A stretch of DNA of 64,000 bases from Rhizobacter sp. OV335 (GCF_900142965.1 NZ_FRCQ01000006.1:1-64000); one strand, 5' to 3'. Positions 1 through 11,012 are shown, counted from the stretch's first letter. Notes: generated from the sequence alone by a model not told the origin. Translations and numbers: made by a program.

Positions 1-246
1 GCGCCAATAGGGACGGGGCGCCGGAGCTGGCTGGTTTGATGGCCCCGCGCGCAGCGCGATCGTGAACTGACTGTCGCCGACTGTTTGACCACAACGAACG
101 AAGTGAGTGGCGGGAGTTTCGGCGACGGGCCATCAAACCAGTCAGCGGAGGGCAGTCATTGCCCCGCCAGGGGCGAGGACCGCACCGTCCGGCGAGCCAC
201 AGCCTCCCCGCACGCGCCTTCCGCGCCAATGCGCGAACCAGGAAAC
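1..246. other. Intergenic region with a long-range inverted repeat
   Basis: I see no gene with the codon bias of its neighbours here. The stretch contains a perfect 15-bp inverted repeat, CTGGTTTGATGGCCC at 31-45 and its reverse complement at 127-141. A shorter inner pair, GTCGCC at 73-78 and GGCGAC at 121-126, could stack on it. A transcript in either direction could fold into a long stem with a large internal loop. It lies just downstream of the glycosyltransferase on the minus strand, so it may mark the 3' end of that operon. No T-tract follows, so it is not a classical intrinsic terminator. Confidence 0.4.
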
Positions 247-1029
247 CTACGAACGGTACTGAAACGGCGGCAAGCGCCTCACCCGCCGCCACACCAGCAC
301 CGGCAGCCGCAGCAAAAACTCCACCATCAGCCGCGCGTGCATCCACGTCAGCAGCACGTTGTCGCGCCCATAGCGGAAGTGCGAGACACCGCCCTCCTCC
401 GCCGTCAGGTACTTCACCGGCGCCGGCAGGTTGATCGGCGCGACGCCACGCCACGCGAGCCGCACCACCGCCTCGGTGTCGAAGTCGAAGCGCCGCATCC
501 ACGGCTGGCGCTGCATCACCGCGATCAGCGGCTCGATCGGGTACACGCGGAAGCCGTACAGCGAGTCACCGATGCCGGCGCCCAGCGTCTCCAGGTCGGT
601 CCAGCCGTTCGAGATGCGCCGCCCGCGCACGCGCAGCAACGGCGCCGATGCGTCGAACACCGGCTTGCCCAGCACCATCGCATCCGGGTGCTCGACCGAG
701 CTCGCGATGAACTGCGGGATCAGCCCCGCCGGATGCTGCCCGTCCGAATCCATCGTCAGCACGTGCGTGAACCCCGCCGCCTGCGCCGCGTGCAGCCCGG
801 TCAGCACGGCAGCGCCCTTGCCCTGGTTGCGCGGCAGCACGATCACGTGCAGCTGCGCATCGGCCTCGGCCAGGCGCTGCAGCCCTTCGGCCGTGCCGTC
901 GGTGCTGCCGTCGACCACCACCCACACCGGCGACCACTGCGCGCGCGCCGCGCGCACCGTGTCGTAGACCGTCGCGCCGGTGTTGTAGCTCGGGATCAGC
1001 ACCGCATGCCGCGTCGTGCTCGCTGTCAT
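247..1029 (-). CDS. Family 2 glycosyltransferase
   Basis: A 260-residue GT-A fold glycosyltransferase of the dolichol-phosphate mannosyltransferase-like type, which would move a sugar from a nucleotide or lipid donor to an acceptor at the inner membrane. Visible signatures are the N-terminal nucleotide-binding strand (AVLIPSYNTG), the NQGKGAAVLTGL loop and the metal-binding TMDSDGQHP. I chose the ATG at 1029, just after the TGA of the acyltransferase (1032-1034); a GTG eight codons earlier is possible but overlaps that gene. It is the third gene of a coupled set after the XanB2-like and acyltransferase genes, where such enzymes are common in xanthomonadin/aryl-polyene clusters. The acceptor cannot be read from sequence. 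Confidence 0.85.
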   Translation of the reverse strand: MTASTTRHAVLIPSYNTGATVYDTVRAARAQWSPVWVVVDGSTDGTAEGLQRLAEADAQLHVIVLPRNQGKGAAVLTGLHAAQAAGFTHVLTMDSDGQHPAGLIPQFIASSVEHPDAMVLGKPVFDASAPLLRVRGRRISNGWTDLETLGAGIGDSLYGFRVYPIEPLIAVMQRQPWMRRFDFDTEAVVRLAWRGVAPINLPAPVKYLTAEEGGVSHFRYGRDNVLLTWMHARLMVEFLLRLPVLVWRRVRRLPPFQYRS

Positions 1030-1031
1030 GC

Positions 1032-1775
1032 TCACGTCCGCTCTTTCTTGCACAGCTCTGTTCTGAAATAGGACTCCAGCTCGTCCAGCGACAGCGCCGC
1101 GCCCTCGTGCGGCTCGAAGCGCTCGCCCAGCCGCAGCGTGAACGCCATCGGAAACGGCGGCACGCGCCAGATCGGCCAGCCCTTGCGCAGGTACGGCGAA
1201 TCGGTCTCGATGAACACCGTCTGGATCGGCACGCCGGCCTTGTGCGCGATCGCCGTCACGCCCGGACGAAAGCGGTTCAGCATGCCACCTGCCTCGGTGC
1301 GCGTGCCCTCGGGAAACATCACCAGCTGCGCGCCTTCACGCAGGTTCGCGATCGCATGGCGCAGCATCGTGCGCGGCGAATCGTTCGGGATGTAGCGTGC
1401 GATCCGCGCCCCGGCCCCGAGGAACACGTTGCGCATCAGGTCGCCTTTCATGATGCACACGCCCCGCTGCAGCCGCGCGACGATCAGCAGCGCATCGACC
1501 ATGCTCGGGTGATTGGCCACCACGACCAGCCCGCTCGCGTCGTCATTGAGCCGATCGAGCGCCCGGCTGTCGACCTCCATCAACCCGAAGCCGGCCGCCA
1601 GGTTCCAGAACACGCGGTACGAACTCGCGACCACGTGCCGGCCGATCGCCTGCGCGCGCTGCCGCGGCACCACCGGCAGCATCAGCGCGGCGACCAGGCT
1701 CCAGACCAGCGACGCCAGGCCCAACCCGAGCAGCAGCAGGTAGAAACACGCGAGCTGCCAGGCGCGCCGGATCAT
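1032..1775 (-). CDS. PlsC-like 1-acylglycerol-3-phosphate acyltransferase
   Basis: A 247-residue membrane-associated acyltransferase of the PlsC/LPLAT family, which transfers an acyl chain to a lysophospholipid-like alcohol. One hydrophobic segment spans residues 8-35. The catalytic H(X4)D box is NHPSMVD near residue 88, and the substrate-binding box FPEGTRT is near 154. The ATG at 1775 overlaps the TGA of the upstream XanB2-like gene as ATGA, so the two are translationally coupled. In pigment clusters this type of enzyme is thought to attach the aryl polyene to a lipid carrier. That role is inferred from context; a role in ordinary phospholipid synthesis is the alternative. Confidence 0.87.
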   Translation of the reverse strand: MIRRAWQLACFYLLLLGLGLASLVWSLVAALMLPVVPRQRAQAIGRHVVASSYRVFWNLAAGFGLMEVDSRALDRLNDDASGLVVVANHPSMVDALLIVARLQRGVCIMKGDLMRNVFLGAGARIARYIPNDSPRTMLRHAIANLREGAQLVMFPEGTRTEAGGMLNRFRPGVTAIAHKAGVPIQTVFIETDSPYLRKGWPIWRVPPFPMAFTLRLGERFEPHEGAALSLDELESYFRTELCKKERT

Positions 1776-2833
1776 GGGGGCGACGGCTCCGCGGCCGACG
1801 CGATGCCGTGCGCCTCGATCTCGACCAGCAGGTCGGCGCGGCACACGTCGGCGCGCAGGTAGATGGCGTTGCGCAGCGCCGGCGCCTCGGCGCCCAGCCG
1901 CCGCGCCAGCACCTCGCGCACGGTGGGCAGGTCTTGCGGATGGCGAACGTAGACGGTGCAGTCGAGTGCGTCGACGCGATGCGCCTTCGGCCCGATCGTG
2001 CTCAGCGCGTTGGCCGCATCGACCACCGCGGCCACGTTCGCGAGCGTCTCCTCGGTCTGCCGGGCCACGTCGCCGGCATGCAGCGTCTGGTGGCCGACGA
2101 TGCTCGCGGTGCCCGACAGGAACAAGGCCTCGCGCCCGCCGCCGATCGACGCCAGCGCGCCGCGCGAGAAGGTCGGCGCGCGCGGCCCGTATTGCGACGG
2201 GTAGCGGTAGGCGCTGACCTGGCGCGGGTTCTCGACCGCCCGCGGCGCCTCGCGCCCGGCCAGGAAGTGCACCGTCAGCGGCCCGCGGGTGGTGCCCAGC
2301 GCACACGCGGCCGGCGCGCCGTCGAAGGCGCTGCGCCGCGCGGCCAGGAAGGCGTCCTGCCGGCCGATGTTGAACTGCCGGTAGCGCTCCAGCGGGTCAC
2401 CGCCATCGCCGGCCTCGATGCTGCCGTTGATGTCGGCCAGGTAGTTCCACACCCGCAGCAGGTGCGGGAAGCCTTCGTCGCGCAGCAGCTGGAACAGCTC
2501 GTCGTAGACCTGCCGCGCCGCCGCGCCGATGCCGCCGGGCAGCGTCGCGTCGTCGATGCACAGCGTGCCCATCAGCCAATGGCCGTCGCTCGTGAAGCGC
2601 GCCACACCCCGGTGCTGCTCGCGCGGCGTGCCGGCAGCGCTCCAGGTCTCGGTGATGCCGACAACCCCCGGGCCGGCCGGGTACAGCAGCGCCGGCGCGG
2701 CGATGTCGCGCGGCTCTTCGGCGGTGTGGAGGCGGCGGTCGAGCGCCGGCGTGGCAGTCGATTCGAAGGCGCGACGGAATTGCAAGGGGGACGACAAGGG
2801 GAGCGGCGGAGGGAACAACGGCAGGTCGCGCAT
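1772..2833 (-). CDS. xanB2: XanB2-like chorismatase (hydroxybenzoate-forming)
   Basis: A 353-residue protein resembling the FkbO/Hyg5/XanB2 chorismatases, often labelled 'pteridine-dependent dioxygenase-like'. The family converts chorismate into 3- or 4-hydroxybenzoate, and in Xanthomonas XanB2 supplies the xanthomonadin pigment head group and ubiquinone precursor. Family-like stretches are VWNYLADING, RYRQFNIGRQDAF and FSRGALASI, followed by a C-terminal RidA-like half (GTASIVGHQTLHAGDV, VYVRHPQDLP). The ATG at 2833 is preferred because the open frame further upstream loses this character. It opens a three-gene coupled unit with the acyltransferase and glycosyltransferase. Which isomer it makes cannot be decided here. 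Confidence 0.8.
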   Translation of the reverse strand: MRDLPLFPPPLPLSSPLQFRRAFESTATPALDRRLHTAEEPRDIAAPALLYPAGPGVVGITETWSAAGTPREQHRGVARFTSDGHWLMGTLCIDDATLPGGIGAAARQVYDELFQLLRDEGFPHLLRVWNYLADINGSIEAGDGGDPLERYRQFNIGRQDAFLAARRSAFDGAPAACALGTTRGPLTVHFLAGREAPRAVENPRQVSAYRYPSQYGPRAPTFSRGALASIGGGREALFLSGTASIVGHQTLHAGDVARQTEETLANVAAVVDAANALSTIGPKAHRVDALDCTVYVRHPQDLPTVREVLARRLGAEAPALRNAIYLRADVCRADLLVEIEAHGIASAAEPSPP

Positions 2834-2897
2834 CCATCGAATTTTAGAGGAGCGCCGTGACGTTTCCGGGCGCGGTTTCCCGGCGTGACGTGACGTC

Positions 2898-3959
2898 CTA
2901 CAACGGGTCGGCCTCGGGGCGAACGAGCCAATTCGCGAAATCGTCACGCAGGCGTTCGCTTTCCTGCACCGTGCGGGTCCAGGCGGCCTGCCGCCCGGAC
3001 ACGTCGTCGCCCCAGGACTTGAAGTCGGCCCGGTCGGGCAGCTTGCCGTTCGGCAGTGTCGCGATCCACGCCGGGTTCGGGTACAGCACGATCAGCTTGT
3101 CGAGCATCGCGCTGGCGCGGTGGCGGCGCTTGAAGCCCTTGTCGAGCCAGCCCGGCACCACCGTCTTCTGGAAGTGCGGGTACAGCGCCAGGCCGTCGTG
3201 CATCGACGCGTAGTCGAGATGCAGGTGGTAGTCGGTGATGCCGCCGTCCCAGTAGGCGCCGGTGGGGCCGCCCGGGATGTCGTGCACCGCGTCGAGCCAG
3301 AACGGGATCGAGCAGCTCGCGAGGATGCTCGCGCGCAGGTTCGAGCCATCGAGCGCGGCGGTGTGGGTGCGGTAGTCGGTGAGCGACAGCGGCAAGGCAT
3401 CGCGCGGATCGGAGAACACCACCCGCTCCAGCCAGCCGCCCATCGCGCGGCGGCTCAGCGCATTGGCCGCGAAGGCGCCGAGGTAGCCGATCGGCGTGCG
3501 CAGCCGCCCCTGCCGGCCGAGCACGTGCCGGCCGCGGCTCGTGAAGACATGCAGCCGGTAGCGCGGGTGCTGCAGCACCTGCGCCTCGCGGGCGCCGAAC
3601 TGGCGCACCAGGTTGTCGGCGAACACCTGGCTGACGTGGGTCGCGGTCGGCTGCTTGCCGGGTGCATGCTCGTACTGCTGGCCGATGTAGTCGGCCGCCA
3701 TCTGCGCCAGCTCGCGCGCCGGGTCGTCGAGGCAGCCGGTGGCCATGCGCCACGCGCCGATCGACGCGCCGAGCAGGTGCACCGTGTGATCGCTGCGCGG
3801 CAACCAGTCGCCGAACAGGAAGCGGTCGAGGTGGTTCAGCGCCAGGCCCTTGGGGCCACCGGCGGCGGCCGGGATGGCGCGCACGTCTTGCGGCTGCAGG
3901 CCATGCTGGCGCAGGTGCGCGAGGGCCCGCGGGCCGGCACTGACCAGCAAGGCCTTCAT
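2898..3959 (-). CDS. Patatin-like phospholipase
   Basis: A 353-residue patatin-family serine hydrolase, expected to cleave acyl esters of phospholipids or neutral lipids. The oxyanion-hole region is AAAGGPKG (residues 31-38). The nucleophile is Ser66 in GASIG, and the dyad aspartate is Asp238 in DGGITDYH. There is no signal peptide or obvious membrane segment, so it is probably cytoplasmic or peripheral. Its ATG at 3959 lies 9 bp after the sodC stop, suggesting co-transcription with sodC. A link to membrane repair after oxidative damage would be speculation based on that neighbour. Confidence 0.88.
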   Translation of the reverse strand: MKALLVSAGPRALAHLRQHGLQPQDVRAIPAAAGGPKGLALNHLDRFLFGDWLPRSDHTVHLLGASIGAWRMATGCLDDPARELAQMAADYIGQQYEHAPGKQPTATHVSQVFADNLVRQFGAREAQVLQHPRYRLHVFTSRGRHVLGRQGRLRTPIGYLGAFAANALSRRAMGGWLERVVFSDPRDALPLSLTDYRTHTAALDGSNLRASILASCSIPFWLDAVHDIPGGPTGAYWDGGITDYHLHLDYASMHDGLALYPHFQKTVVPGWLDKGFKRRHRASAMLDKLIVLYPNPAWIATLPNGKLPDRADFKSWGDDVSGRQAAWTRTVQESERLRDDFANWLVRPEADPL

Positions 3960-3968
3960 CGTGCCCGG

Positions 3969-4511
3969 TCAGTTGCCGGGGGTCGGATCGCGCTTGATGA
4001 CGCCGCAGGCGATGCGGGCGCCGGAGTTGCCGGTCGGCTGGGTGCTGTAGTCGTCCTGGCTCGCGTGCACGATCAGCCCGCGGCCGACCAGGTCGGTCGG
4101 GCCGGAGCCGATGGTGACGCCGCTCAGCAGGAATTCGAACTCCGCCACGCCGTTCGCATCGGCAGTGATGGCCGGGATGTCGCCGGCATGGTGCTCGCCG
4201 AGCGGCGAGCCGTGCGGCTTGCCGGTGGGGTTGAAGTGGCCGCCGGTGCTCAGGCCGTCGCCGCTGGAGCAATCGCCCTTCTCGTGCGCGTGGAAGCCGT
4301 GATCCTGGTTCGGCTTCAGGCCGCGCACCTTGCCCTTGACGAGCACGCGGTCGTCGACCATCTGGAAGGTGACGACGCCGACCGCGGCATTGCCGGTGGT
4401 GGGCAGCAGCGTCGCGGTGGCGCTCGGGCCGGGCGCATGGGCGCAGGCGCCGAGCAGCGCGACAGCGCCGAGCATCGCGCTCAGGGCCAGGGATCGAAGA
4501 CGTGATTGCAT
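3969..4511 (-). CDS. sodC: Cu/Zn superoxide dismutase, lipoprotein
   Basis: A 180-residue periplasmic Cu/Zn superoxide dismutase converting superoxide to oxygen and hydrogen peroxide. The N-terminus is a lipoprotein signal with lipobox LLGAC (lipidated Cys about residue 23), so it is likely membrane-anchored. Metal ligands are seen in GFHAHEKGDC, GGHFNPTGKPHG and EHHAGD. The last copper histidine is in IVHASQDDY, followed by the conserved C-terminal GNSGARIACGVI, which supplies the second disulfide Cys. The start is the ATG at 4511, where the signal peptide begins; the frame stays open upstream without recognisable protein. It sits between tex and the patatin gene on the same strand. Confidence 0.93.
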   Translation of the reverse strand: MQSRLRSLALSAMLGAVALLGACAHAPGPSATATLLPTTGNAAVGVVTFQMVDDRVLVKGKVRGLKPNQDHGFHAHEKGDCSSGDGLSTGGHFNPTGKPHGSPLGEHHAGDIPAITADANGVAEFEFLLSGVTIGSGPTDLVGRGLIVHASQDDYSTQPTGNSGARIACGVIKRDPTPGN

Positions 4512-4569
4512 CGTGATGCTCCTCAGTGAAGTGTCGGACCGCATGGTGCCCTGAATCGCCGGCCGCGGC

Positions 4570-6924
<2,355 letters not shown>

Positions 6925-7048
6925 AACGAGGGGGCCTGCCAGAGGCTTGTAGAGCACGAAAGCGGCGGAGTTTGCCACACGGTCATCGCCGGGCGGCCGG
7001 GTGGATTTGTCACTGTTTGCTATGCTCGCGGCCTTCGCGCCCCCCTCC

Positions 7049-7426
7049 ATGCTGTCCCACCCCTTCGCCTTCACCCGTGCCTCGCGCCGCATCGCCTTCG
7101 CGGCCGTGCTGCTCGTGTCGCTCGTGCTCGCGCAGGCGCTGGGCTTGATGCACGGCATCGCGCACATGCGCCATGCACCGGGCACGACGACAACGTTGAC
7201 GGCGAAGGCCGACTCGGGCTGGGTGGCCAAGCTGTTCGCCGGCCACCAGCACGGCGGCGATTGCGATGTCTACGACCAGTTGAGCCATGGCGATGCGCTG
7301 CATGCCGTGACACCGGTGTTCGCGGCCGTCGAGTTCACGCAGACGCCGGTGGCGCTGCACCGCGGCTGGCACATCGCCACGCAATCCTCGGGCTTTCTCG
7401 CCCGCGGGCCCCCTTCCCTGAGCTGA
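7049..7426 (+). CDS. Small His-rich exported protein upstream of TonB receptor (DUF2946-like)
   Basis: A 125-residue protein with a basic N-terminus and one hydrophobic segment (about residues 12-32, [20 protein letters not shown]), then a periplasmic part rich in histidine: [29 protein letters not shown]. This arrangement resembles DUF2946-type proteins found beside metal-linked TonB receptors. A metal-binding role is an inference from the histidine clusters. The ATG at 7049 is favoured because it directly precedes the signal segment; an in-frame ATG at 7022 would add nine residues. The TonB receptor begins 85 bp downstream on the same strand, and the two probably share a promoter. Confidence 0.65.
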   Translation: MLSHPFAFTRASRRIAFAAVLLVSLVLAQALGLMHGIAHMRHAPGTTTTLTAKADSGWVAKLFAGHQHGGDCDVYDQLSHGDALHAVTPVFAAVEFTQTPVALHRGWHIATQSSGFLARGPPSLS

Positions 7427-7511
7427 TCCGCCTTTCCAGGTTCGTCATCCGGGCCCGGCTGCGCACGCGCACGCCGGCCCCGGCTTCATCAGCTTTGTTG
7501 GAAGTCTCCCC

Positions 7512-9590
7512 ATGAATTCGCTCGTCTCGAAGCGCCACGCCGTGTCCGTGGCCGTCTCTCTTGCATTTTCGTCCGCTGCCTTTGCTCAATCCACCTCGGC
7601 CGCCGCCATCGCGCCGGCCGCTGCAGCCAGCGCCCCGACCACGCTCGACAAGGTCGTCATCACCGGCAACCCGCTCGGCCGCAGCGACATCGCCGCGCCG
7701 GTCTCGGTGCTGACCGGCGACGCGCTGACACTGCGCCGCGGCAGCTCGATCGGCGAGACGCTGAACGGCATGCCCGGTGTGTCGTCGACGTACTTCGGCC
7801 CGAACGCGAACCGGCCGGTGATCCGCGGACTGGATGGCGACCGGGTGCGCATGCTCAGCAACGCCGGCGGCTCGCTCGATGCGTCGAGCCTCAGCTTCGA
7901 CCACGCGGTGCCGATCGACCCGCTGATCGCCGACCGCATCGAGGTGCTGCGCGGCCCGGGCGCGCTGCTGTATGGCGGCAGCGCGGTCGGTGGCGTCGTC
8001 AACACGCTGGACAACCGCATCCCGTCGAGCCCGATCACCGGGCTGGGCGGCTCGGCCGAGCTGCGCCTGGGCGGTGCCGATGCCGAGCGTGGCGGCGCCG
8101 CGCTGCTGGAAACCGGCAACGGCCAGTTCGGGCTGCATGTGGACGCCTTCGGCCGCAAGACCTCGGACCTGCACGTGCCGAGCTTCACGCCGCGCGCCGA
8201 CGGCGTGGACCAGCCGGAGACGAAACGCGTGCGCGCGTCGGCCAGCGACACGCACGGTGGTGCGGTGGGTGGCTCGCTGTTCTTCGACCAGGGTTACGTC
8301 GGCCTGTCGGTCGACACCTACCGCAGCACCTACGGCGCGGTGGCCGAGCCGGACGTCGACATCGACATGAAGCGCGACCACGTCGGCCTGGCCGGCGAGG
8401 TCAAGCGGCTGGACGGTCCGTTCACCGGCGTGCGCGCGAGCTTCAACCACACGCGCTACCAGCACCAGGAGGTCGACACCAACACCGGCGCGGTGGGCAC
8501 CACCTTCAAGACCTCCGGCGATGAACTGCGCGTGGAGGCCACGCATGCGGCGATCGGGCCGGTGCAGGGCGTGGTCGGGCTGCAGCTGGAGGATTTCGAT
8601 TTCTCGGCGCTCGGCGATGAAGCCTTCGTGCCGAGCACGCGCACGAAGCGGCAGGCGCTGTTCGCTCTGGAAGACCTGAGCTGGAGCGGCGGCACGCTGA
8701 CCGCCGGGCTGCGCGTGGAGCATGCGCGCATCACGTCGGACGGCGACGCCGCCGATGCGGCCGAGCCGAAGTTCGGTGCGGCCGATGCGCGCAGCTTTCC
8801 GGTGCGCAGCGCGTCGCTGGCCAACGTCTACAAGCTGACGCCGGCCTGGTCGCTGAGCGGGTCGCTGAGCTACACCGAGCGCGCGCCGACCTCGTTCGAG
8901 CTGTATGCGAACGGCGTGCACGCGGCGACCGGCGCGTTCGAGCGCGGCGACACGAACCTGGGCGTGGAGCGCGGCAACAACATCGATGTCGCGCTCGCGT
9001 GGAAGGACGACGGCAACGAGCTGCGGCTGGGCGCGTTCAGCACGCGCTTCTCGCGCTTCATCTCGCTGGAGGCGACCGGGCAACAGATCGAGGCCGAGGG
9101 CGACGACGGCCCGGAGTCGTTCCCCGAGTACGCGTTCCGCGCGGTGCGGGCGCGGCTGAACGGCATCGAGATCAACGGCAAGCACCGGTTGCTGCGGCAG
9201 GACGGCTGGACGCTGGGGCTGGACGGCAAGCTCGACTACACGCGGGCGACCAACCTCGACACCGGCGAGGCGCTGCCGCGCGTCGCGCCGCTGCGCACGC
9301 TGGTCGGGCTGGACGTCGACAGCGGGCCATGGAGCGCGCGCCTGGAGGTGGACAGCGCGGCGAAGCAGAACCGCGTGCCGGCGACCGACGTGTCGACCGA
9401 CGGCTACACGATCGTCAACGCGTCGCTGGCGCGGCATTTCGCGATCGGCAGCAGCGATGCGCTGTGGTTCCTGAAGCTCGGCAACCTGGGCGACAAGCTG
9501 GCGTACAGCGCGTCGACGGTGCAGACGGTGCGGGATCTGTCGCCACTGCCGGGAAGGTCGGTGAAGACGGGGGTGCGCGTCAGCTTCTGA
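7512..9590 (+). CDS. TonB-dependent outer-membrane receptor, ZnuD-like
   Basis: A 692-residue outer-membrane receptor: signal peptide (cleavage after about residue 25, AAFAQ), a TonB-box-like segment (LDKVVITG), a plug domain (residues about 55-170, including NRPVIRGLDGDRVRML and RIEVLRGPGALLYGGSAVGGVVN), then a 22-strand-type barrel ending in a C-terminal aromatic residue (GVRVSF). The plug, with the SFDHAVPIDPL segment, resembles the zinc receptor ZnuD of Neisseria. The His-rich small protein just upstream supports a metal substrate. Zinc is inferred, copper is not excluded, and I found no clear Zur operator upstream. Confidence 0.9.
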   Translation: MNSLVSKRHAVSVAVSLAFSSAAFAQSTSAAAIAPAAAASAPTTLDKVVITGNPLGRSDIAAPVSVLTGDALTLRRGSSIGETLNGMPGVSSTYFGPNANRPVIRGLDGDRVRMLSNAGGSLDASSLSFDHAVPIDPLIADRIEVLRGPGALLYGGSAVGGVVNTLDNRIPSSPITGLGGSAELRLGGADAERGGAALLETGNGQFGLHVDAFGRKTSDLHVPSFTPRADGVDQPETKRVRASASDTHGGAVGGSLFFDQGYVGLSVDTYRSTYGAVAEPDVDIDMKRDHVGLAGEVKRLDGPFTGVRASFNHTRYQHQEVDTNTGAVGTTFKTSGDELRVEATHAAIGPVQGVVGLQLEDFDFSALGDEAFVPSTRTKRQALFALEDLSWSGGTLTAGLRVEHARITSDGDAADAAEPKFGAADARSFPVRSASLANVYKLTPAWSLSGSLSYTERAPTSFELYANGVHAATGAFERGDTNLGVERGNNIDVALAWKDDGNELRLGAFSTRFSRFISLEATGQQIEAEGDDGPESFPEYAFRAVRARLNGIEINGKHRLLRQDGWTLGLDGKLDYTRATNLDTGEALPRVAPLRTLVGLDVDSGPWSARLEVDSAAKQNRVPATDVSTDGYTIVNASLARHFAIGSSDALWFLKLGNLGDKLAYSASTVQTVRDLSPLPGRSVKTGVRVSF

Positions 9591-9831
9591 GGCTTCACTC
9601 TCCATGAGCGAGCGCGGACGCAGCGTGCCGCCACGCCGCGTTCGCCACCATGCCGTTTCACGTGGTAGCCAATTGGAACGTATTGGTATTTAAATGGTCA
9701 TACGATCGATTTTCCGATCGAAAGGCAGTCTGCTTTCTCGGCCCTGAGCACGGTCATGGCGCTGCCGAAGTCTGTCGATGACATGACTCATGCTTTTTCT
9801 GACAACCGCTTTGCAGTTCGAAAGGAAAACA
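9591..9831. other. Intergenic region with an AT-rich island before the GH18 gene
   Basis: About 240 bp with no gene that I can support. From about 9671 to 9712 composition drops sharply to AT-rich (CCAATTGG, TATTTAAATGG), followed by two CGATCG hexamers at 9704-9709 and 9715-9720 separated by five bases. Such an island in GC-rich DNA is a reasonable place for the GH18 promoter or an activator site. No pair of -35/-10 elements with good spacing is convincing. Confidence 0.35.
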
Positions 9832-10989
9832 ATGAGTTCGACCTCCCTCAAGCGTTCGCGCGTGTTCGACCTGTTGCTGGCGAGCAGCGCGCTCCTCGCC
9901 GCCGGCTCTGCGACCGCCGCCGATCCGGTGTGCGCTCCAGCCTGGAACAGAAACACCTCGTATGCCGGCGGCAGCCACGTCAGCCAGAACCTGACCAACT
10001 ACACCGCCGCCTACCGCACGATCGACGAAAACCCGAACCCGCACAGCGGGCCGGTGGGCAGCGGACAACCCTGGGTCACCGACGGGCCGTGCGGGAACGC
10101 TCCGGCGCCTTCGCCCGCACCCGCCCCTTCCCCAGCGCCCGCGCCAGCCCCTGCTCCGGCGCCATCTCCCGCACCGGCACCTGCGCCTGCATCGAGCGCC
10201 ATCGTCGGCGGCTACTACCCGTGGTGGGTCGGCTCGCCGATCCGGCTGCGCGACATCGACCCGCACTTCAACCTCATCTACCTGTTCGCCGCGACGCCAC
10301 CCGGCGGCGATACCTCGGGCAACGTGCGCTGGCAGGCCCCGGCAGACGGCAACGGCGCCTGGACGCACTGGGTCGAGGACATGCAGTACGCGCGCAGCGT
10401 GCAGAAGCGAAAGATCATCCTGTCGGTCGGCGGGGCCGGCTTCGGCATGTCCTTCCCCGACCGCGCCAAGTCGACCACCTTCGTCGACAGCATCGACGCG
10501 CTCTACGCGCAGTGGCAGGGCTTCGACGGCCTGGACTTCAACACCTTCGAAGGCTCGCAGTCGCCCGACACCGGCGAGATGATCTGGATCGCCAAGGAGC
10601 TGAAGCGCCGCCACCCCGGCTTCATCATCTCCGCGCCGCCGGCGCCGTGGAACCAGGTCGACCAGGCCTTCTGCAAGACGATGCTCGACGCCGGCGCGCT
10701 CGACTACTGCGCTCCGCAGTACTACGACGGTCCGAACCTCGCGGACCCGAACTGGATCCTGCCGAACGTGGACCTGTGGATGACGCTGCTCGGGCCCGAG
10801 CACGTGGTGATCGGCTTCGGCGTCGACCCGCAGGCCTACAACTACGAGACCATCGAGACGGCGGTCAGCGTGTGGACGCAGATCAAGGCGCGCTACCCGA
10901 AGGTGCGCGGCGCCTTCGACTGGCAGATCAACAACGACGCGCTGCAGGGCTACCCGTTCGCGAAGCAGTTGGGGCCGCTGGTGCCTTGA
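9832..10989 (+). CDS. Secreted GH18 chitinase-like protein with N-terminal chitin-binding module
   Basis: A 385-residue secreted protein. Order: signal peptide (to about residue 27), a CBM5/12-like module rich in Trp and Asn (PAWNRNTSYAGGSHVS, GQPWVTDGPC), a Pro/Ala linker of roughly 35 residues, then a GH18 barrel starting at IVGGYYPWW. GH18 signatures are the beta-3 LSVGGAG, the beta-6 APQYYD and the beta-8 Trp in GAFDWQ. The catalytic beta-4 motif is unusual: DGLDFNTFE (residues 232-240) instead of DGxDxDxE. The Glu is displaced by one residue and the middle Asp is Asn. It may be a variant chitinase or a chitin-binding pseudoenzyme. The ATG at 9832 has a strong AAAGGAAAAC site. Confidence 0.85.
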   Translation: MSSTSLKRSRVFDLLLASSALLAAGSATAADPVCAPAWNRNTSYAGGSHVSQNLTNYTAAYRTIDENPNPHSGPVGSGQPWVTDGPCGNAPAPSPAPAPSPAPAPAPAPAPSPAPAPAPASSAIVGGYYPWWVGSPIRLRDIDPHFNLIYLFAATPPGGDTSGNVRWQAPADGNGAWTHWVEDMQYARSVQKRKIILSVGGAGFGMSFPDRAKSTTFVDSIDALYAQWQGFDGLDFNTFEGSQSPDTGEMIWIAKELKRRHPGFIISAPPAPWNQVDQAFCKTMLDAGALDYCAPQYYDGPNLADPNWILPNVDLWMTLLGPEHVVIGFGVDPQAYNYETIETAVSVWTQIKARYPKVRGAFDWQINNDALQGYPFAKQLGPLVP

Positions 10990-11012
10990 GGCCACGCTGA
11001 GGCCGGCCGTTC

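Noticed and set aside
7451-7481. Hairpin GGGCCCGGC/GCCGGCCCC upstream of the TonB receptor
   Set aside because: It has a mismatch, a long GC-rich loop and no T-run; such hairpins are expected by chance at this GC content.
10103-10200. Short tandem repeats rich in CCGGCGCC-like units, at first glance like a repeat array
   Set aside because: They encode the Pro/Ala linker between the binding module and the GH18 domain; there are no spacers, so it is not a CRISPR array.
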